DNA from: Micavibrio sp.
GTDB lineage: Bacteria; Pseudomonadota; Alphaproteobacteria; UBA9219
NCBI GenBank assembly: GCA_020718105.1
Contig: DYDA01000009.1
Coordinates: forward strand, 1 to 64,000
Direction: 5' to 3'
DNA: 64,000 bases
How positions within the stretch are numbered: position 1 is the stretch's first letter; every line of letters begins with the position of its first letter. This document shows, in pieces, positions 38,879 through 48,377 of this stretch. A program made the position numbers and the translations under genes. The notes under the pieces were generated by a model. That model was not told the origin of the DNA, did not search any database, and saw only the letters and a program-made list of their open reading frames with translations.

Positions 38879-40855
38879 TCAGCCCGTTTTTTGTGATTTG
38901 CCGACAGGCGAGGCCGTCAGAAATTCTTCCTCGGCATAAAGCAGCGCCTCTAGCTCTTCTTCGGTTAGGTTTTCATAATCGGGGATCGAGAAATTGATCA
39001 AGTCCTGATGATCAACGGTGCTTGGCAACGGGGCAGAGGGTGGTTTGATTTTTGAAAGTTTCTCAATAAGCGGCGCGGCAAAATTGATGCGCGAGGGAGG
39101 CGCGTTGGCTGTGGGTTTTGTGATGGCGCGCTCGGCCAGCGGGGGACGCGCCGGTTCAGCGGGTTTGGTTTCTTCCGTTTTTCCTTCATGCTTTGACGCA
39201 TCATGGGGTTTAGATATTCTGGCCTTTTGTGTAGGCGCCTTATTTTTTGTTTGGGTTAGGGGCGGCGTTTCTTGAGAGTCGTTTTCTTTTTTAAGAGCCT
39301 CTTTTGAAGCGCGCGTTCCATCCAACACTTCCGTTTTTGTTTCCGATAAACAAGCCGCAATTTCAGGCGAAATTTTCTTTTCTTCCGTGGCGAAGATAGG
39401 GGAGGGCGCAGGCGTTCCCGATGGGCCATCCGGTGGCGGCGAAGCAGAGGCTTTTTGCGTTAGGGAAAGAGTCGCCTCCTTGTCAGAGGGAGATTCAATT
39501 TGCGGCAAGGGAGCGGAAGCCATGGATTTAAGCGTGGTGGGCAAAGAACCCTTTTGCTCAATTTGCGATAGGCGCGGCGTGACTTCTTCAATATGGCGCA
39601 CAAGGGATTCCATGGCTTGACGCTTTGACGCGCCTTCGCCTTGGCCATCATGGGCGTTATAGTACGAAGCATAGTCGCTGGACTGCCCATAAATAGAGGC
39701 AATCTGGCGTGATAAATCCGCGCCTAAAAGGCCAAGGCGTCCCACATAGGCCTGAAAGACCAAGGTGCGGATCCGTGGCCAGCTTGTTGTTTTTTCGTTG
39801 TTGTCTTGGGCAATTTTGGCAAGCCGCGCCTGACAAATTGATCGCGCCGCCATCAGTTCGCCGCGCAACGCGGCGGCGATAGCCTTGATGTCGTCGCGTT
39901 TTTGGCGAAGGCGATAGAGGGTCACCGCGCCCGTCACGCACAGCGTCGTGAAAAGGAAAAGAATCCCCGTCATAAGAAGCTGATATCGCTCTAAAAAGCT
40001 TTGCTCCTGCGTGAAGGGCGCAGGAAGAAGATCGGCTGGGGAAAGCCCAAGGTCTTTATCCGAGAGCTTAAACGCATCAACCGAGGCGGAGTCCGTCAGG
40101 GAAACGCTTATCGGTTGCGCATCGTTTTGGCCTTCTGTTTTATCTTCAGTCACGGCAGGCGCGGCGGCAACGGCTCCCTTGTTTTTAAAGGCGGCGGCTT
40201 GCGCGGCGGTTAGCGCCTCTAGCTCAAGCTTGGCCTTGGCCTCTTCTCCTTTAAGGCGCGCGATTTCGGCTTTGGTCGCGGCGGCCTTGGCGGCGGCTTC
40301 GCTTAAGCTTTTATCCGAAGCGGCGGGTGGCGTCCCCGTTGACCACAGGCCAAGGCGCTGGCTTTGCGCCGCTTGTTCAGCGGCCAGATAGGCTTCGGCA
40401 TAGTCCGACGATTGCAGCGTTCCGCGTGCGCTGACGGCCAAGCCGCGCCGCAAAAGCTCAAGGCCGAAATCAGTGTTGGATGCGTTACGACAAAGCGCCA
40501 GCAAACGGCCATCGCGGTCGCGGTCTTTAATCTGGCAAGTCACGGGGCCTTGGGCAAGAGCATCCACAACAGCGCGGGCTTGCGGCCCGTTGGTGGCGCT
40601 CATCTGCGGCGGCACAACGCCGTACAGGCGAACTTCATAACCGTTAAGGCGCAAGCGCTCGGCGTCCAATACTTCGGCTTGCCCGTCCAGCCTGCGCGAA
40701 GGCGGCATGGCGGTTTTATTGACAAGAACCTCGCTGTTGACGGGTGTGCGTGGCGCTTTTTTGGGTGGGGGCATAACTTGGGCTTGCGTTGCCTCGCAGG
40801 TGAAAAGCAAAGCCGCCCCGACTAAAAAAACAGTGATGCGCGTCATGATCCTCAA
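38879..40855 (-). CDS. SNase-like domain protein with TM helix and long low-complexity C-terminal region
   Basis: EVRLYGVVPPQ...KDRDRDGRLLALC...LLRRGLAVSARG TNase-like; TM YQLLMTGILFLFTTLCVTGAVTLY. Confidence 0.7.
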   Translation of the reverse strand: MRIMTRITVFLVGAALLFTCEATQAQVMPPPKKAPRTPVNSEVLVNKTAMPPSRRLDGQAEVLDAERLRLNGYEVRLYGVVPPQMSATNGPQARAVVDALAQGPVTCQIKDRDRDGRLLALCRNASNTDFGLELLRRGLAVSARGTLQSSDYAEAYLAAEQAAQSQRLGLWSTGTPPAASDKSLSEAAAKAAATKAEIARLKGEEAKAKLELEALTAAQAAAFKNKGAVAAAPAVTEDKTEGQNDAQPISVSLTDSASVDAFKLSDKDLGLSPADLLPAPFTQEQSFLERYQLLMTGILFLFTTLCVTGAVTLYRLRQKRDDIKAIAAALRGELMAARSICQARLAKIAQDNNEKTTSWPRIRTLVFQAYVGRLGLLGADLSRQIASIYGQSSDYASYYNAHDGQGEGASKRQAMESLVRHIEEVTPRLSQIEQKGSLPTTLKSMASAPLPQIESPSDKEATLSLTQKASASPPPDGPSGTPAPSPIFATEEKKISPEIAACLSETKTEVLDGTRASKEALKKENDSQETPPLTQTKNKAPTQKARISKPHDASKHEGKTEETKPAEPARPPLAERAITKPTANAPPSRINFAAPLIEKLSKIKPPSAPLPSTVDHQDLINFSIPDYENLTEEELEALLYAEEEFLTASPVGKSQKTG

Positions 40856-41015
40856 ACCTCGTTGTCGCTTTGATCTTTGGGGCGATTCTTTTTAGATTAT
40901 ACCCATCAATCCATCCTAACCCTTTTTTGTCCAAGATGGAAATAGAACCTATTGTGCAAAAGAAACAGAGGCTCTATTAATAAGAACGTAAGTAACCAGA
41001 CATTACCCGTCTTGT

Positions 41016-41154
41016 GTCATTCCCGCGAAAGCGGGAATCCAGCGCCGAGCGTCCGCGAGGCGTATGAGTCAAAAACAGCGTGTTTCTCGTATCTTTTTGA
41101 TTTATGTGCGCCGTGGACACGGCGCAGCTGGATTCCCGCTTTCGCGGGAATGAC
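41016..41154. repeat. inverted-repeat element with 28-bp perfect termini
   Basis: GTCATTCCCGCGAAAGCGGGAATCCAGC ... GCTGGATTCCCGCTTTCGCGGGAATGAC. Confidence 0.85.
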
Positions 41155-41237
41155 GCAGTTTTTTTGAGAAGTTATGCCCTATTATTTATGGACTGATTAA
41201 TATCTCTTTGTTTTCAGTAAGAGCCTGCGCGAAAGGA

Positions 41238-42296
41238 ATGACGATGACAACAAAAATGCCAGTGACGGTTCTGACGGGGTTTCTTGGCTCTGGGAAAACG
41301 ACCCTTCTTAATCACATTCTAACAGCCTCGCATGGTAAGCGTTACGCCGTCGTGGTCAACGAGTTTGGCGAGATTGGGATCGATAATGACCTTATTGTTG
41401 CCTCGGATGAAGAGATTTTTGAAATGAGCAACGGGTGCGTTTGCTGCACCCTTCGCGGCGATTTGATCCGCGTGATCGGTGGGTTGATGCGTCGCGCTCA
41501 TGCCTTTGATGGTATTTTGATCGAAACGACAGGGCTTGCCGATCCCGCCCCCGTGGCGCAGACGTTTTTGACCGATCCAGATTTAGCCTCGCGCACTGTG
41601 CTGGATAGCATCATCGCGCTTGTTGATGCCGCGCATGTCGTGGAGCAGCTTAAGACCGATCCAGAGGTTGAGACGCAAATCGCGTTTGCCGATAGCCTTA
41701 TTCTGAACAAAACGGATATTGTGAGCGAGGCCGACATCGCCAGCATCACAGCGCTTCTTAAAACGCTGAATCCCTTTGCGACGGTTCATGTTGCCTCACG
41801 CGGCGTTCTGCCTCTTGATAAAATCATGGGGCAGGGCGGGTTTGATTTGGGGGCGGTGGCCGAGAAACTGGCCGCGTGTGACGAACAAGAAGCGCAGGAA
41901 GAGCCCCCTCCTCACGCTCATCATGACGAGGGTGATTGCGCGTGCGGGTGTTGCATGGCAGCGGCAGCGCCTGTACCTGCTTTTCATCATGATACGACAA
42001 TCAGCAGCGTTTCTTTGGTCAGCGATAAACCGATGGGGGCGGACAAGATTCAAAACTGGCTTGTGGCCTTGGCGCAAAAACAAGGAGCTGATCTCTTGCG
42101 CTATAAAGGCATTTTCCATTTCGCGGGCGAAGAAAACAAAATCGTGATCCAAGGTGTTCGCATGACGCTAGAGGGTGGCGCGCTTGCGCCGTGGCCTAAG
42201 ACGGGGCGCCGCGTTAGCCGTCTTGTTTTGATTGGGCGGCAGCTTAAGGAAAAAGAACTTCGCGCCGCCTTCCTTGCCTGCATAAGCGAAGAATAG
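41238..42296 (+). CDS. CobW/P47K-family GTP-binding metallochaperone
   Basis: [39 protein letters not shown], His/Cys-rich insert [14 protein letters not shown]. Confidence 0.95.
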   Translation: MTMTTKMPVTVLTGFLGSGKTTLLNHILTASHGKRYAVVVNEFGEIGIDNDLIVASDEEIFEMSNGCVCCTLRGDLIRVIGGLMRRAHAFDGILIETTGLADPAPVAQTFLTDPDLASRTVLDSIIALVDAAHVVEQLKTDPEVETQIAFADSLILNKTDIVSEADIASITALLKTLNPFATVHVASRGVLPLDKIMGQGGFDLGAVAEKLAACDEQEAQEEPPPHAHHDEGDCACGCCMAAAAPVPAFHHDTTISSVSLVSDKPMGADKIQNWLVALAQKQGADLLRYKGIFHFAGEENKIVIQGVRMTLEGGALAPWPKTGRRVSRLVLIGRQLKEKELRAAFLACISEE

Positions 42297-42301
42297 ACGC
42301 C

Positions 42302-42760
42302 TCACCCAACGCCGGTTGAGCCAAAGCCGCCTGAACCTCGATTGGTCGGGGGAAGGCTGGCGGCGGCCTCCCATGTGATGCGGGTGTAGGGGGCGATGAC
42401 CATTTGCGCGATGCGCATGCCGCGTGTGACGGTAAAGGGCTCACTGCCCAAGTTGGCCAAGATCACCTGCACTTCGCCTCTGTAATCGGCATCAATGGTT
42501 CCCGGACTGTTGAGAACGCTTAGCCCGTTTTTAAGGGCGAGGCCAGAGCGTGGCCTTATCTGCGCCTCAAACCCTTCTGGCAGAGCGATGGCAAGACCCG
42601 TGGGGATAAGCTTGCGCTCCCCCGCTTGTAATGTGATGGGGGCTTCCTCGCCAATGGCGGCGCACAGATCCATGCCAGCGGCATGCTCGGTGGCATAGGC
42701 GGGAAGGTCAAGCCCCTGCGCATGGGGCAAGGTGGTGATGGCAACGATGACGTTTGGCAT
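42302..42760 (-). CDS. dut: dUTP diphosphatase
   Basis: [46 protein letters not shown]. Confidence 0.96.
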   Translation of the reverse strand: MPNVIVAITTLPHAQGLDLPAYATEHAAGMDLCAAIGEEAPITLQAGERKLIPTGLAIALPEGFEAQIRPRSGLALKNGLSVLNSPGTIDADYRGEVQVILANLGSEPFTVTRGMRIAQMVIAPYTRITWEAAASLPPTNRGSGGFGSTGVG

Positions 42761-43258
42761 AAAGATTTCCTAAGAGAGTTAAAAGACGGGGAAAGCGTAG
42801 CATGATCGCGGCATGCGAAAAAAGGGGGGCGGCCCGTAATCTTGCTCCAGCCCGTCTTCAGAGGATTTGCGGGTGTAAATGGCGCACCGGATGCGGGGCA
42901 TTCATCATTTTCTCTCCTTTTTGCTTTTTAAATTGGCGGTGGAGTCGTGGCACAAGTAAAAACTTGCTGGCCAATTCTTTCCGGCCACCGACAGGTTGAA
43001 TCATCTTTATGCCCCTGCATCCAATTATGTACTGCATACGGCATCGAATACAAGGGGTGCGCGAAAGGGCTCCCCCATTAATGATTGGCACCGCAGGATG
43101 GTTAACGATGGTGCCCAGCATCTGCTTGCAGCAAGTCAAGCATAAAATCGTGTCATTTATCATGTTTTGCTTGGTTTTTGCTGCTGCATTCTTTTGATTT
43201 CAGGCCGCGTTAACGATATAATGAGTTTGTTGCTTTAAGGACTTTTTAGAGAAGGATT

Positions 43259-43549
43259 TTGACCATGTGCGAGGATGCTGCATCAAACGTACTCTCCTTT
43301 AAAGCGAAGGGCGTTTCCAACAAGGGCTGCGAGCTTTCCAGAACGATTGACTTCAAAGAGACGCATACACTCTCTGCACTTATCCGTCACGTCGCCCACG
43401 AGATAAAAACCGAGGAAGCGGAAATCTTTGAGATAACCCAAAGAGTCTTCGGCGTTTGTGATTTGAGTCATCTTCCGGCCAAAGACCTTGAAACCGTCTT
43501 GAATTTTCTTATCGGCATTGCGGGATCAAGCACAGCGGCTAAAAATTGA
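43259..43549 (+). CDS. small protein, paralogue family A (with 46115 and 46469)
   Basis: LSALIRHVAHEIKTEEAEIFEITQRVFGVCDLSHLPAKDLETVLNFL aligns with the other two. Confidence 0.6.
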   Translation: MTMCEDAASNVLSFKAKGVSNKGCELSRTIDFKETHTLSALIRHVAHEIKTEEAEIFEITQRVFGVCDLSHLPAKDLETVLNFLIGIAGSSTAAKN

Positions 43550-43553
43550 CTCG

Positions 43554-43994
43554 TTATAGGGTTATCCGGAAGCCTTCGTAACGAAACACACGATGATTGC
43601 GAAGGCGTTCTATGCCTAGGAGCTTTTTCGCTTTAGCATCAAGCTTGAACACCAGCATGGAATAGATGTAGCTGTCTGGGCCTTCACCGGTGATGTTTTC
43701 CATTTCTTCAAGACCGCTGCGTTCCAACCAGAGCTGTGCCTTCTTGGGAGGTGCTTTAAGTTTTGTTTCTTTCCAGAGGAAAAGGCCATCTTTGCCCCAA
43801 TCAACAATAAGATACTTGCGCGGGGATTTCTGAGGAGATGTTTTCACAGTCCAACAGGGCCATCGCTTCTTCTTCCGGCCATCTGTGACAGGCTCTAATG
43901 TGCAATATTCAAGCGAAACCACCTCTCCCTTCGGAAAGCCCTTTGGCTCGATGAGATTTCCAACCTTTAAAGAAGCTTTGAAAGACGATTTCAT
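43554..43994 (-). CDS. hypothetical protein
   Basis: 4-nt overlap with upstream GNAT-like gene, operonic. Confidence 0.6.
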   Translation of the reverse strand: MKSSFKASLKVGNLIEPKGFPKGEVVSLEYCTLEPVTDGRKKKRWPCWTVKTSPQKSPRKYLIVDWGKDGLFLWKETKLKAPPKKAQLWLERSGLEEMENITGEGPDSYIYSMLVFKLDAKAKKLLGIERLRNHRVFRYEGFRITL

Positions 43995-45034
43995 ACCGCA
44001 ATCCTATGGTCTTGGGCAGGCGCTTGACGGATTTTCCAACTATCTTTGGCAACTGTAGAGCGGGCTGCCAATGAATAAATGTTGATGCTGGAAACGGGGT
44101 CGAATTTCATTTTGAAATAATCCAGCTCGGCGGATTCAGATCCACCAAGATTCATCAATGAGACGCCCTCTTGAAAAAGTTTATCGGCGGTCATTTTGAT
44201 TGCGTAGTCAGAGAGGCCAACGCACAATTCGTTGCTGCACAAGTTGACGTACATATTCGCTGTTTCGTCGCCCGTAACCTCCCACAAGGTCACCGCCTGC
44301 ACACGGCGGTTCATTCGAAAAATCAAGCCCTTCAAGTTTGCGCCCTTGCAACCCACAAGGCCTAGGAGACGTAAATACGGGTCGGTAAGATCAAGAAGAT
44401 CTTCTCCTTCGGAGGATTTAAAACTTGCCCACTCTTCGGCCAGTTTACGAAGACAAGGAACGTGCTTTGGCTCCAAATCTTCCGTATGAACAACAAGATT
44501 CTCTATGTGACGAACACGGTTGCGAATTCTACGAAATTTTCCGCCCTCAGCGTTTGCAAGGTGAGCCGTCGACAAAATTCTAATCGGATATTTCCAATCA
44601 AGAACACTTTCCTCAACAACGGCACAGGCTTTTTGATAAAAGGAACCGTCTTGCGTTTGAAGGGATTTAATGTCGTCTTCCTTAAACCTAGCTAAAAGAA
44701 ATCCGCGAGGGGGTGTCGGGAGATTTTGAACCAAGGAGACTATCGCGGCGAAGTCCTTCTCACCTCGCGGTGGGAAAACCAGAATCTGGCCATCGAGATT
44801 GGGGTGCCAGCAAAACGGAACAAAAGTTTGACCATATTGATACAACCAAAGCCCGCGCCGTCCTGTAAAGGCGTAGTACACAACGGAGGACAGGTAACTG
44901 TCCGTGTCATTTTCCTTCGCCAACAGATCGGACAGTTTCCCTAAATCATAATCAAAAATATGCTGTACGCCATGCTCTTGGTCTAGCAGAGCTTCATAAT
45001 TAATCTCTTCCATATTTGCGAAAAAAATGCTCAT
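43991..45034 (-). CDS. DUF2156/GNAT-fold (aminoacyl- or acyltransferase-like) protein
   Basis: C-terminal pattern LKGLIFRMNRRVQAVTLWEVTGDETANMYVNLCSNELCVGLSDYAIKMTADKLFQEGVSLMNLGGSESAELDYFKMKFDPV resembles DUF2156 domains. Confidence 0.55.
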   Translation of the reverse strand: MSIFFANMEEINYEALLDQEHGVQHIFDYDLGKLSDLLAKENDTDSYLSSVVYYAFTGRRGLWLYQYGQTFVPFCWHPNLDGQILVFPPRGEKDFAAIVSLVQNLPTPPRGFLLARFKEDDIKSLQTQDGSFYQKACAVVEESVLDWKYPIRILSTAHLANAEGGKFRRIRNRVRHIENLVVHTEDLEPKHVPCLRKLAEEWASFKSSEGEDLLDLTDPYLRLLGLVGCKGANLKGLIFRMNRRVQAVTLWEVTGDETANMYVNLCSNELCVGLSDYAIKMTADKLFQEGVSLMNLGGSESAELDYFKMKFDPVSSINIYSLAARSTVAKDSWKIRQAPAQDHRIAV

Positions 45035-45675
45035 TCGTCTTTCCTTAAAATCTTTCCACCTGAAAGCCATGCAATTTCGAATAATTTTCGTGCACTTTCG
45101 ACAAAGCGCGCATCATCAATAATGATAACCTGCGGCGACGGTTTCCAAGAAACCAAAGCCAACTTCGACCCATACATGCAAAACGGATATGGAGAGAAGA
45201 GTTCGTCCGGTATGGCTCTATAAGTGTCGTAAGGCGGCACCAAATTGGGATCGTCCGCTCTCACCAGCATTCTGCAAGAAATATTGGCTTCATTCCTTTT
45301 TTGAATTTGCTCGCGCATAAACTCTTCATTGAGGCTTTGCTTGGCCAGCCCTTCCTCAAGGTGGGCAACCAACAATTCGCCGCCAGTACCTCTAAGGGTC
45401 TCGTATACGTCGACCATCAAGTTTTTGAAGCAATCTTCGCCAGTATAGGTAATAACGACACGATTTTTCAGCCTAACGCCTGAATCTGGAAGGAACTCAA
45501 GGCCAGCTCCCTCAAATACCTTCTGCAGCTTTTCCATTGTATCGCGGCGGCCAAGAACCTTACCCCGCTCGATTTTGTTAATCGCATTGAGAGCAACTCC
45601 TGACATTTCGGCAAGATCGGACGTCTTCCAATCAAGCATGGCTCGGGCTGCTCTAAGCTGAATTGCATCAATCAT
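45031..45675 (-). CDS. XRE-family HTH regulator with C-terminal effector-like domain
   Basis: QLRAARAMLDWKTSDLAEMSGVALNAINKIERG HTH; C-terminal domain shared with 46852..47616. Confidence 0.8.
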   Translation of the reverse strand: MIDAIQLRAARAMLDWKTSDLAEMSGVALNAINKIERGKVLGRRDTMEKLQKVFEGAGLEFLPDSGVRLKNRVVITYTGEDCFKNLMVDVYETLRGTGGELLVAHLEEGLAKQSLNEEFMREQIQKRNEANISCRMLVRADDPNLVPPYDTYRAIPDELFSPYPFCMYGSKLALVSWKPSPQVIIIDDARFVESARKLFEIAWLSGGKILRKDE

Positions 45676-45695
45676 TTTCTCTCCTTTACGGGGAA

Positions 45696-45733
45696 CTACC
45701 AAAAATAGGTAAGAATCTGCCTAAATTGGGTAG
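45696..45733. promoter_or_regulatory. tandem operator-like repeats upstream of XRE gene
   Basis: On - strand: TACCCAATTTAGGCAG and TACCTATTTTTGGTAG, 12/16 identical, starts 21 bp apart. Confidence 0.55.
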
Positions 45734-45904
45734 CCATTCGCATTTATAAGGCGTTTCTTTCGTTTTGTCAATCATTTCATAGCACGAAAGCATTTAAAAT
45801 ATCATTGACAACCACCTCTGTCAATGGTACTACTGGTGAACGGTTGGTATTCTAGGTGGCAATGGTTGGTTATATTAACACATTAACACGGAAAGGTATT
45901 TAAA

Positions 45905-46102
45905 ATGCTCGATTTTGACACGATTACGAAGAAACACAGTGAAAGCCTAGTTCAGCAAATCGTCGAAACTTGGGAGCGTTATAACAATGTCCGCCATGAG
46001 CGTCCAATGATGCTCGAAGACCGCTGGGCGCACTTCATTGGTGCCACCAACGACTATCAAGTCAGTGCTTGCTCCACCGCCGCCCCTACGGCCACCAATT
46101 AA
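45905..46102 (+). CDS. hypothetical small protein (65 aa)
   Basis: First ORF of divergent + strand operon. Confidence 0.5.
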   Translation: MLDFDTITKKHSESLVQQIVETWERYNNVRHERPMMLEDRWAHFIGATNDYQVSACSTAAPTATN

Positions 46103-46114
46103 GGAGCAACCCAA

Positions 46115-46447
46115 ATGACCAAGCCCCAAACCATGAAAACCGCCGAAGAGGCCTTCAACGAGACTACAGAAGGCAAAGACCTTTCCACCGGCAGCCTTCA
46201 CCTTATGACTTCCGATCTAGTAGCCCTTCGCAAGGCTCACGAGAAGCCCCTGAATGAAGTCGAGATTCGGGCCGTCTCTGGCATGATCGCTTACGTTGCC
46301 TATGAACAGAATGTGAGAGCGGACACCGTCTGTGAAGTGACGGCTTCTCATTTTGGGGTTGAAACTGTAACGGCATTGCCCTCACGTCTATATCAAGCCG
46401 CCATCGAGTATCTTGTCGATTTGAAAATGAACAAGGTTATAAACTGA
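46115..46447 (+). CDS. small protein, paralogue family B
   Basis: VSGMIAYVAYEQNVRADTVCEVTASHFGVETVTALPSRLYQAAIEYLVDLKMNKVIN. Confidence 0.65.
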   Translation: MTKPQTMKTAEEAFNETTEGKDLSTGSLHLMTSDLVALRKAHEKPLNEVEIRAVSGMIAYVAYEQNVRADTVCEVTASHFGVETVTALPSRLYQAAIEYLVDLKMNKVIN

Positions 46448-46468
46448 ATTTGAAGAATAGGACTTGCC

Positions 46469-46831
46469 ATGAGCAGCGCACCGAAACAGACCTTGCTAAA
46501 ACCCTCCACGGACAACGAGGAAACCCTCGAAGCCGAGAAGTCGCCTGCCACGAACGATCTTTCTCTGTCTGAATTGCAGCTGTTGCACGAAGGGCTTGCT
46601 GCCCTACGCGAGGCAGATGGGGAAGAAGAAGGCACGGAGCAGGAAGAACACAAGTCCGTTCGCGCACTGATCGCCTATGCCGCCTGTGATCTCGGGATCA
46701 ACGAAGAGGTCGTTCGAGCGCAGGTCGAACGTCATTTTGAATTCTCTGACATTAGCGAGTTGCGCGACGGTCATTACGACGAGCTGGTACAGTTTTTAAA
46801 AGACTTGAATATCAAACAATTCATTAACTGA
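46469..46831 (+). CDS. small protein, paralogue family C
   Basis: VRALIAYAACDLGINEEVVRAQVERHFEFSDISELRDGHYDELVQFLKDLNIKQFIN. Confidence 0.65.
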   Translation: MSSAPKQTLLKPSTDNEETLEAEKSPATNDLSLSELQLLHEGLAALREADGEEEGTEQEEHKSVRALIAYAACDLGINEEVVRAQVERHFEFSDISELRDGHYDELVQFLKDLNIKQFIN

Positions 46832-46851
46832 TTTATTAAGGCGCGAGAGCC

Positions 46852-47616
46852 ATGACAGACTTATATCTTATAACAGGTGCGCAAAGCAGAATGGCGCGAT
46901 CATTGTTGAAATGGTCTCGTGAAAAGCTGGCTGATGAAGCAAATGTCTCTCGCGGCACCATTCGTATTTTTGAAGACGATCAGCCTATTCGTGAATCCAA
47001 CATCCTTGATATACACAGCGTCCTTGATGCTCATGGCGTCGAATGCCATCCGGATGGCAGTGTGAGGCCGCGTTCAGACGGCATCAAGGATTTCCGTGGG
47101 CTTGGTGGCTGTGACCGTTTTTTTGCTAACATTGAAAAGATACTGAAAGACAAAGCCTCTGGCTTGGTGTGCAGGATCGGCAGCCAAGACATGTTGTCAA
47201 ACGTTACGGGACGGAATGGCCTAACAAATTTTGACCGGCTGCAGAACCTAAGCAAGGTCGCACCGGTGAGATGCCTGCTGACGGATCAGAACATATATCT
47301 GCCGGGGCCTCCTTCTTTTGAGGTCAGGGTATATCCGGAGCCCCCCATCAACTTGATTTTATCCGACTTTGCTTATGGCGATGAAGTCACGTTCGCCATC
47401 GAGCAGGATATCCGCTTCCATTTCCGCCAACCAGTTTATATGGTAATCGAGTCGGCCAAGTTTGTAGAAAAGACGTTAGGATATTTCGACAAACGCTGGC
47501 AGGCAGCCAAGCCCTATAAAACATCGACCACCAAAAGGTCGGCTTCAAGCTTTGGTCATCGGATAGTTCTGCCAGAAGACATTGAGACGCCAGAACAGCT
47601 TGTCTCCTGTTATTAG
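46852..47616 (+). CDS. XRE-family HTH regulator with C-terminal effector-like domain
   Basis: QSRMARSLLKWSREKLADEANVSRGTIRIFE; C-terminal PVYMVIESAKFVEKTLGYFDKRW parallels PQVIIIDDARFVESARKLFEIAW of 45031. Confidence 0.75.
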   Translation: MTDLYLITGAQSRMARSLLKWSREKLADEANVSRGTIRIFEDDQPIRESNILDIHSVLDAHGVECHPDGSVRPRSDGIKDFRGLGGCDRFFANIEKILKDKASGLVCRIGSQDMLSNVTGRNGLTNFDRLQNLSKVAPVRCLLTDQNIYLPGPPSFEVRVYPEPPINLILSDFAYGDEVTFAIEQDIRFHFRQPVYMVIESAKFVEKTLGYFDKRWQAAKPYKTSTTKRSASSFGHRIVLPEDIETPEQLVSCY

Positions 47617-47651
47617 GCACTTCCCATCGTCGGAGTTCTGTCCGACGTTTA

Positions 47652-48116
47652 TCAATCCATGTCTTTGATCACGACCATCGTGGGAAATAGCTCTCGATGC
47701 TCCACAAAATGAAAAATGGCATCGGGAGACAATACAGTTTCCCGAAGCGAAACCCATGTATCATAGGCTTGCTGGAAGTGCTTTTTTCTCAAGCCATGTC
47801 CTGCAACGATTTTCATTGTCGTGACGTTGCCCGTTTTGGCGGCACGCTCTTTCATCTCACCAAGATTGACGTCACTGGCAGGAGACGCAAAATGCTCAAG
47901 CATATGGTCGAGAATAGCCGAGCATACATAAATCACGCTTACCTGCTCCGCGAACCTATCGGGGGAGAGAAAGCGCCAGGTGGATTCCTCCACTTCATCC
48001 GGAAGCATAGGAAAATCCTCATCCCGCCCCGCATAGGCAATGAGAATACCGCAGAGGTCTTTCCTGATCGTATCGGGGAGAGACTTCACAAAAGATAAGA
48101 TGACCTGATTCAACAT
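47652..48116 (-). CDS. hypothetical protein
   Basis: ORF opposite to flanking operons; start uncertain. Confidence 0.45.
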   Translation of the reverse strand: MLNQVILSFVKSLPDTIRKDLCGILIAYAGRDEDFPMLPDEVEESTWRFLSPDRFAEQVSVIYVCSAILDHMLEHFASPASDVNLGEMKERAAKTGNVTTMKIVAGHGLRKKHFQQAYDTWVSLRETVLSPDAIFHFVEHRELFPTMVVIKDMD

Positions 48117-48247
48117 CGTCGCATTCTGGCGCGATTCAAAGAGGCAGACAACACAAAAACACTTGTCACGCCAAAACTTTTCCCACACGACCTCTGCCAA
48201 AACGGCCTCAATCAGAATTGCAATAAAGGTCAGAATTCTAGCCGAAA

Positions 48248-48335
48248 AGGCCAAAATGCAAATTCGGCCAAATTGACGGCCTAAAAACGAGCAAATAGGC
48301 CAAATTCTCCTGTGGAATCACGCGCGGCCAATATC
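48248..48335. promoter_or_regulatory. array of five (A/C)GGCC(A/T)A motifs upstream of the island operon
   Basis: Motif starts at 48248, 48265, 48277, 48297, 48325. Confidence 0.45.
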
Positions 48336-48377
48336 GATACTCACCTCATTGATTGAACCCGTATCGATGAGCATTAC

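Noticed and set aside
43009-43197. ORF MPLHPIMYCIRHRIQGV... upstream of 43259 as a real gene or leader
   Set aside because: No ribosome-binding site or conserved feature recognised; left unassigned.
43259-46831. Four small island ORFs (ends 43549, 46102, 46447, 46831) all terminate in Asn, like the microcin C precursor MccA
   Set aside because: They are 65-120 aa rather than a short peptide, three share a regulator-like C-terminal module, and no MccB/ThiF-type adenylyltransferase was recognised. The shared Asn is partly explained by paralogy.
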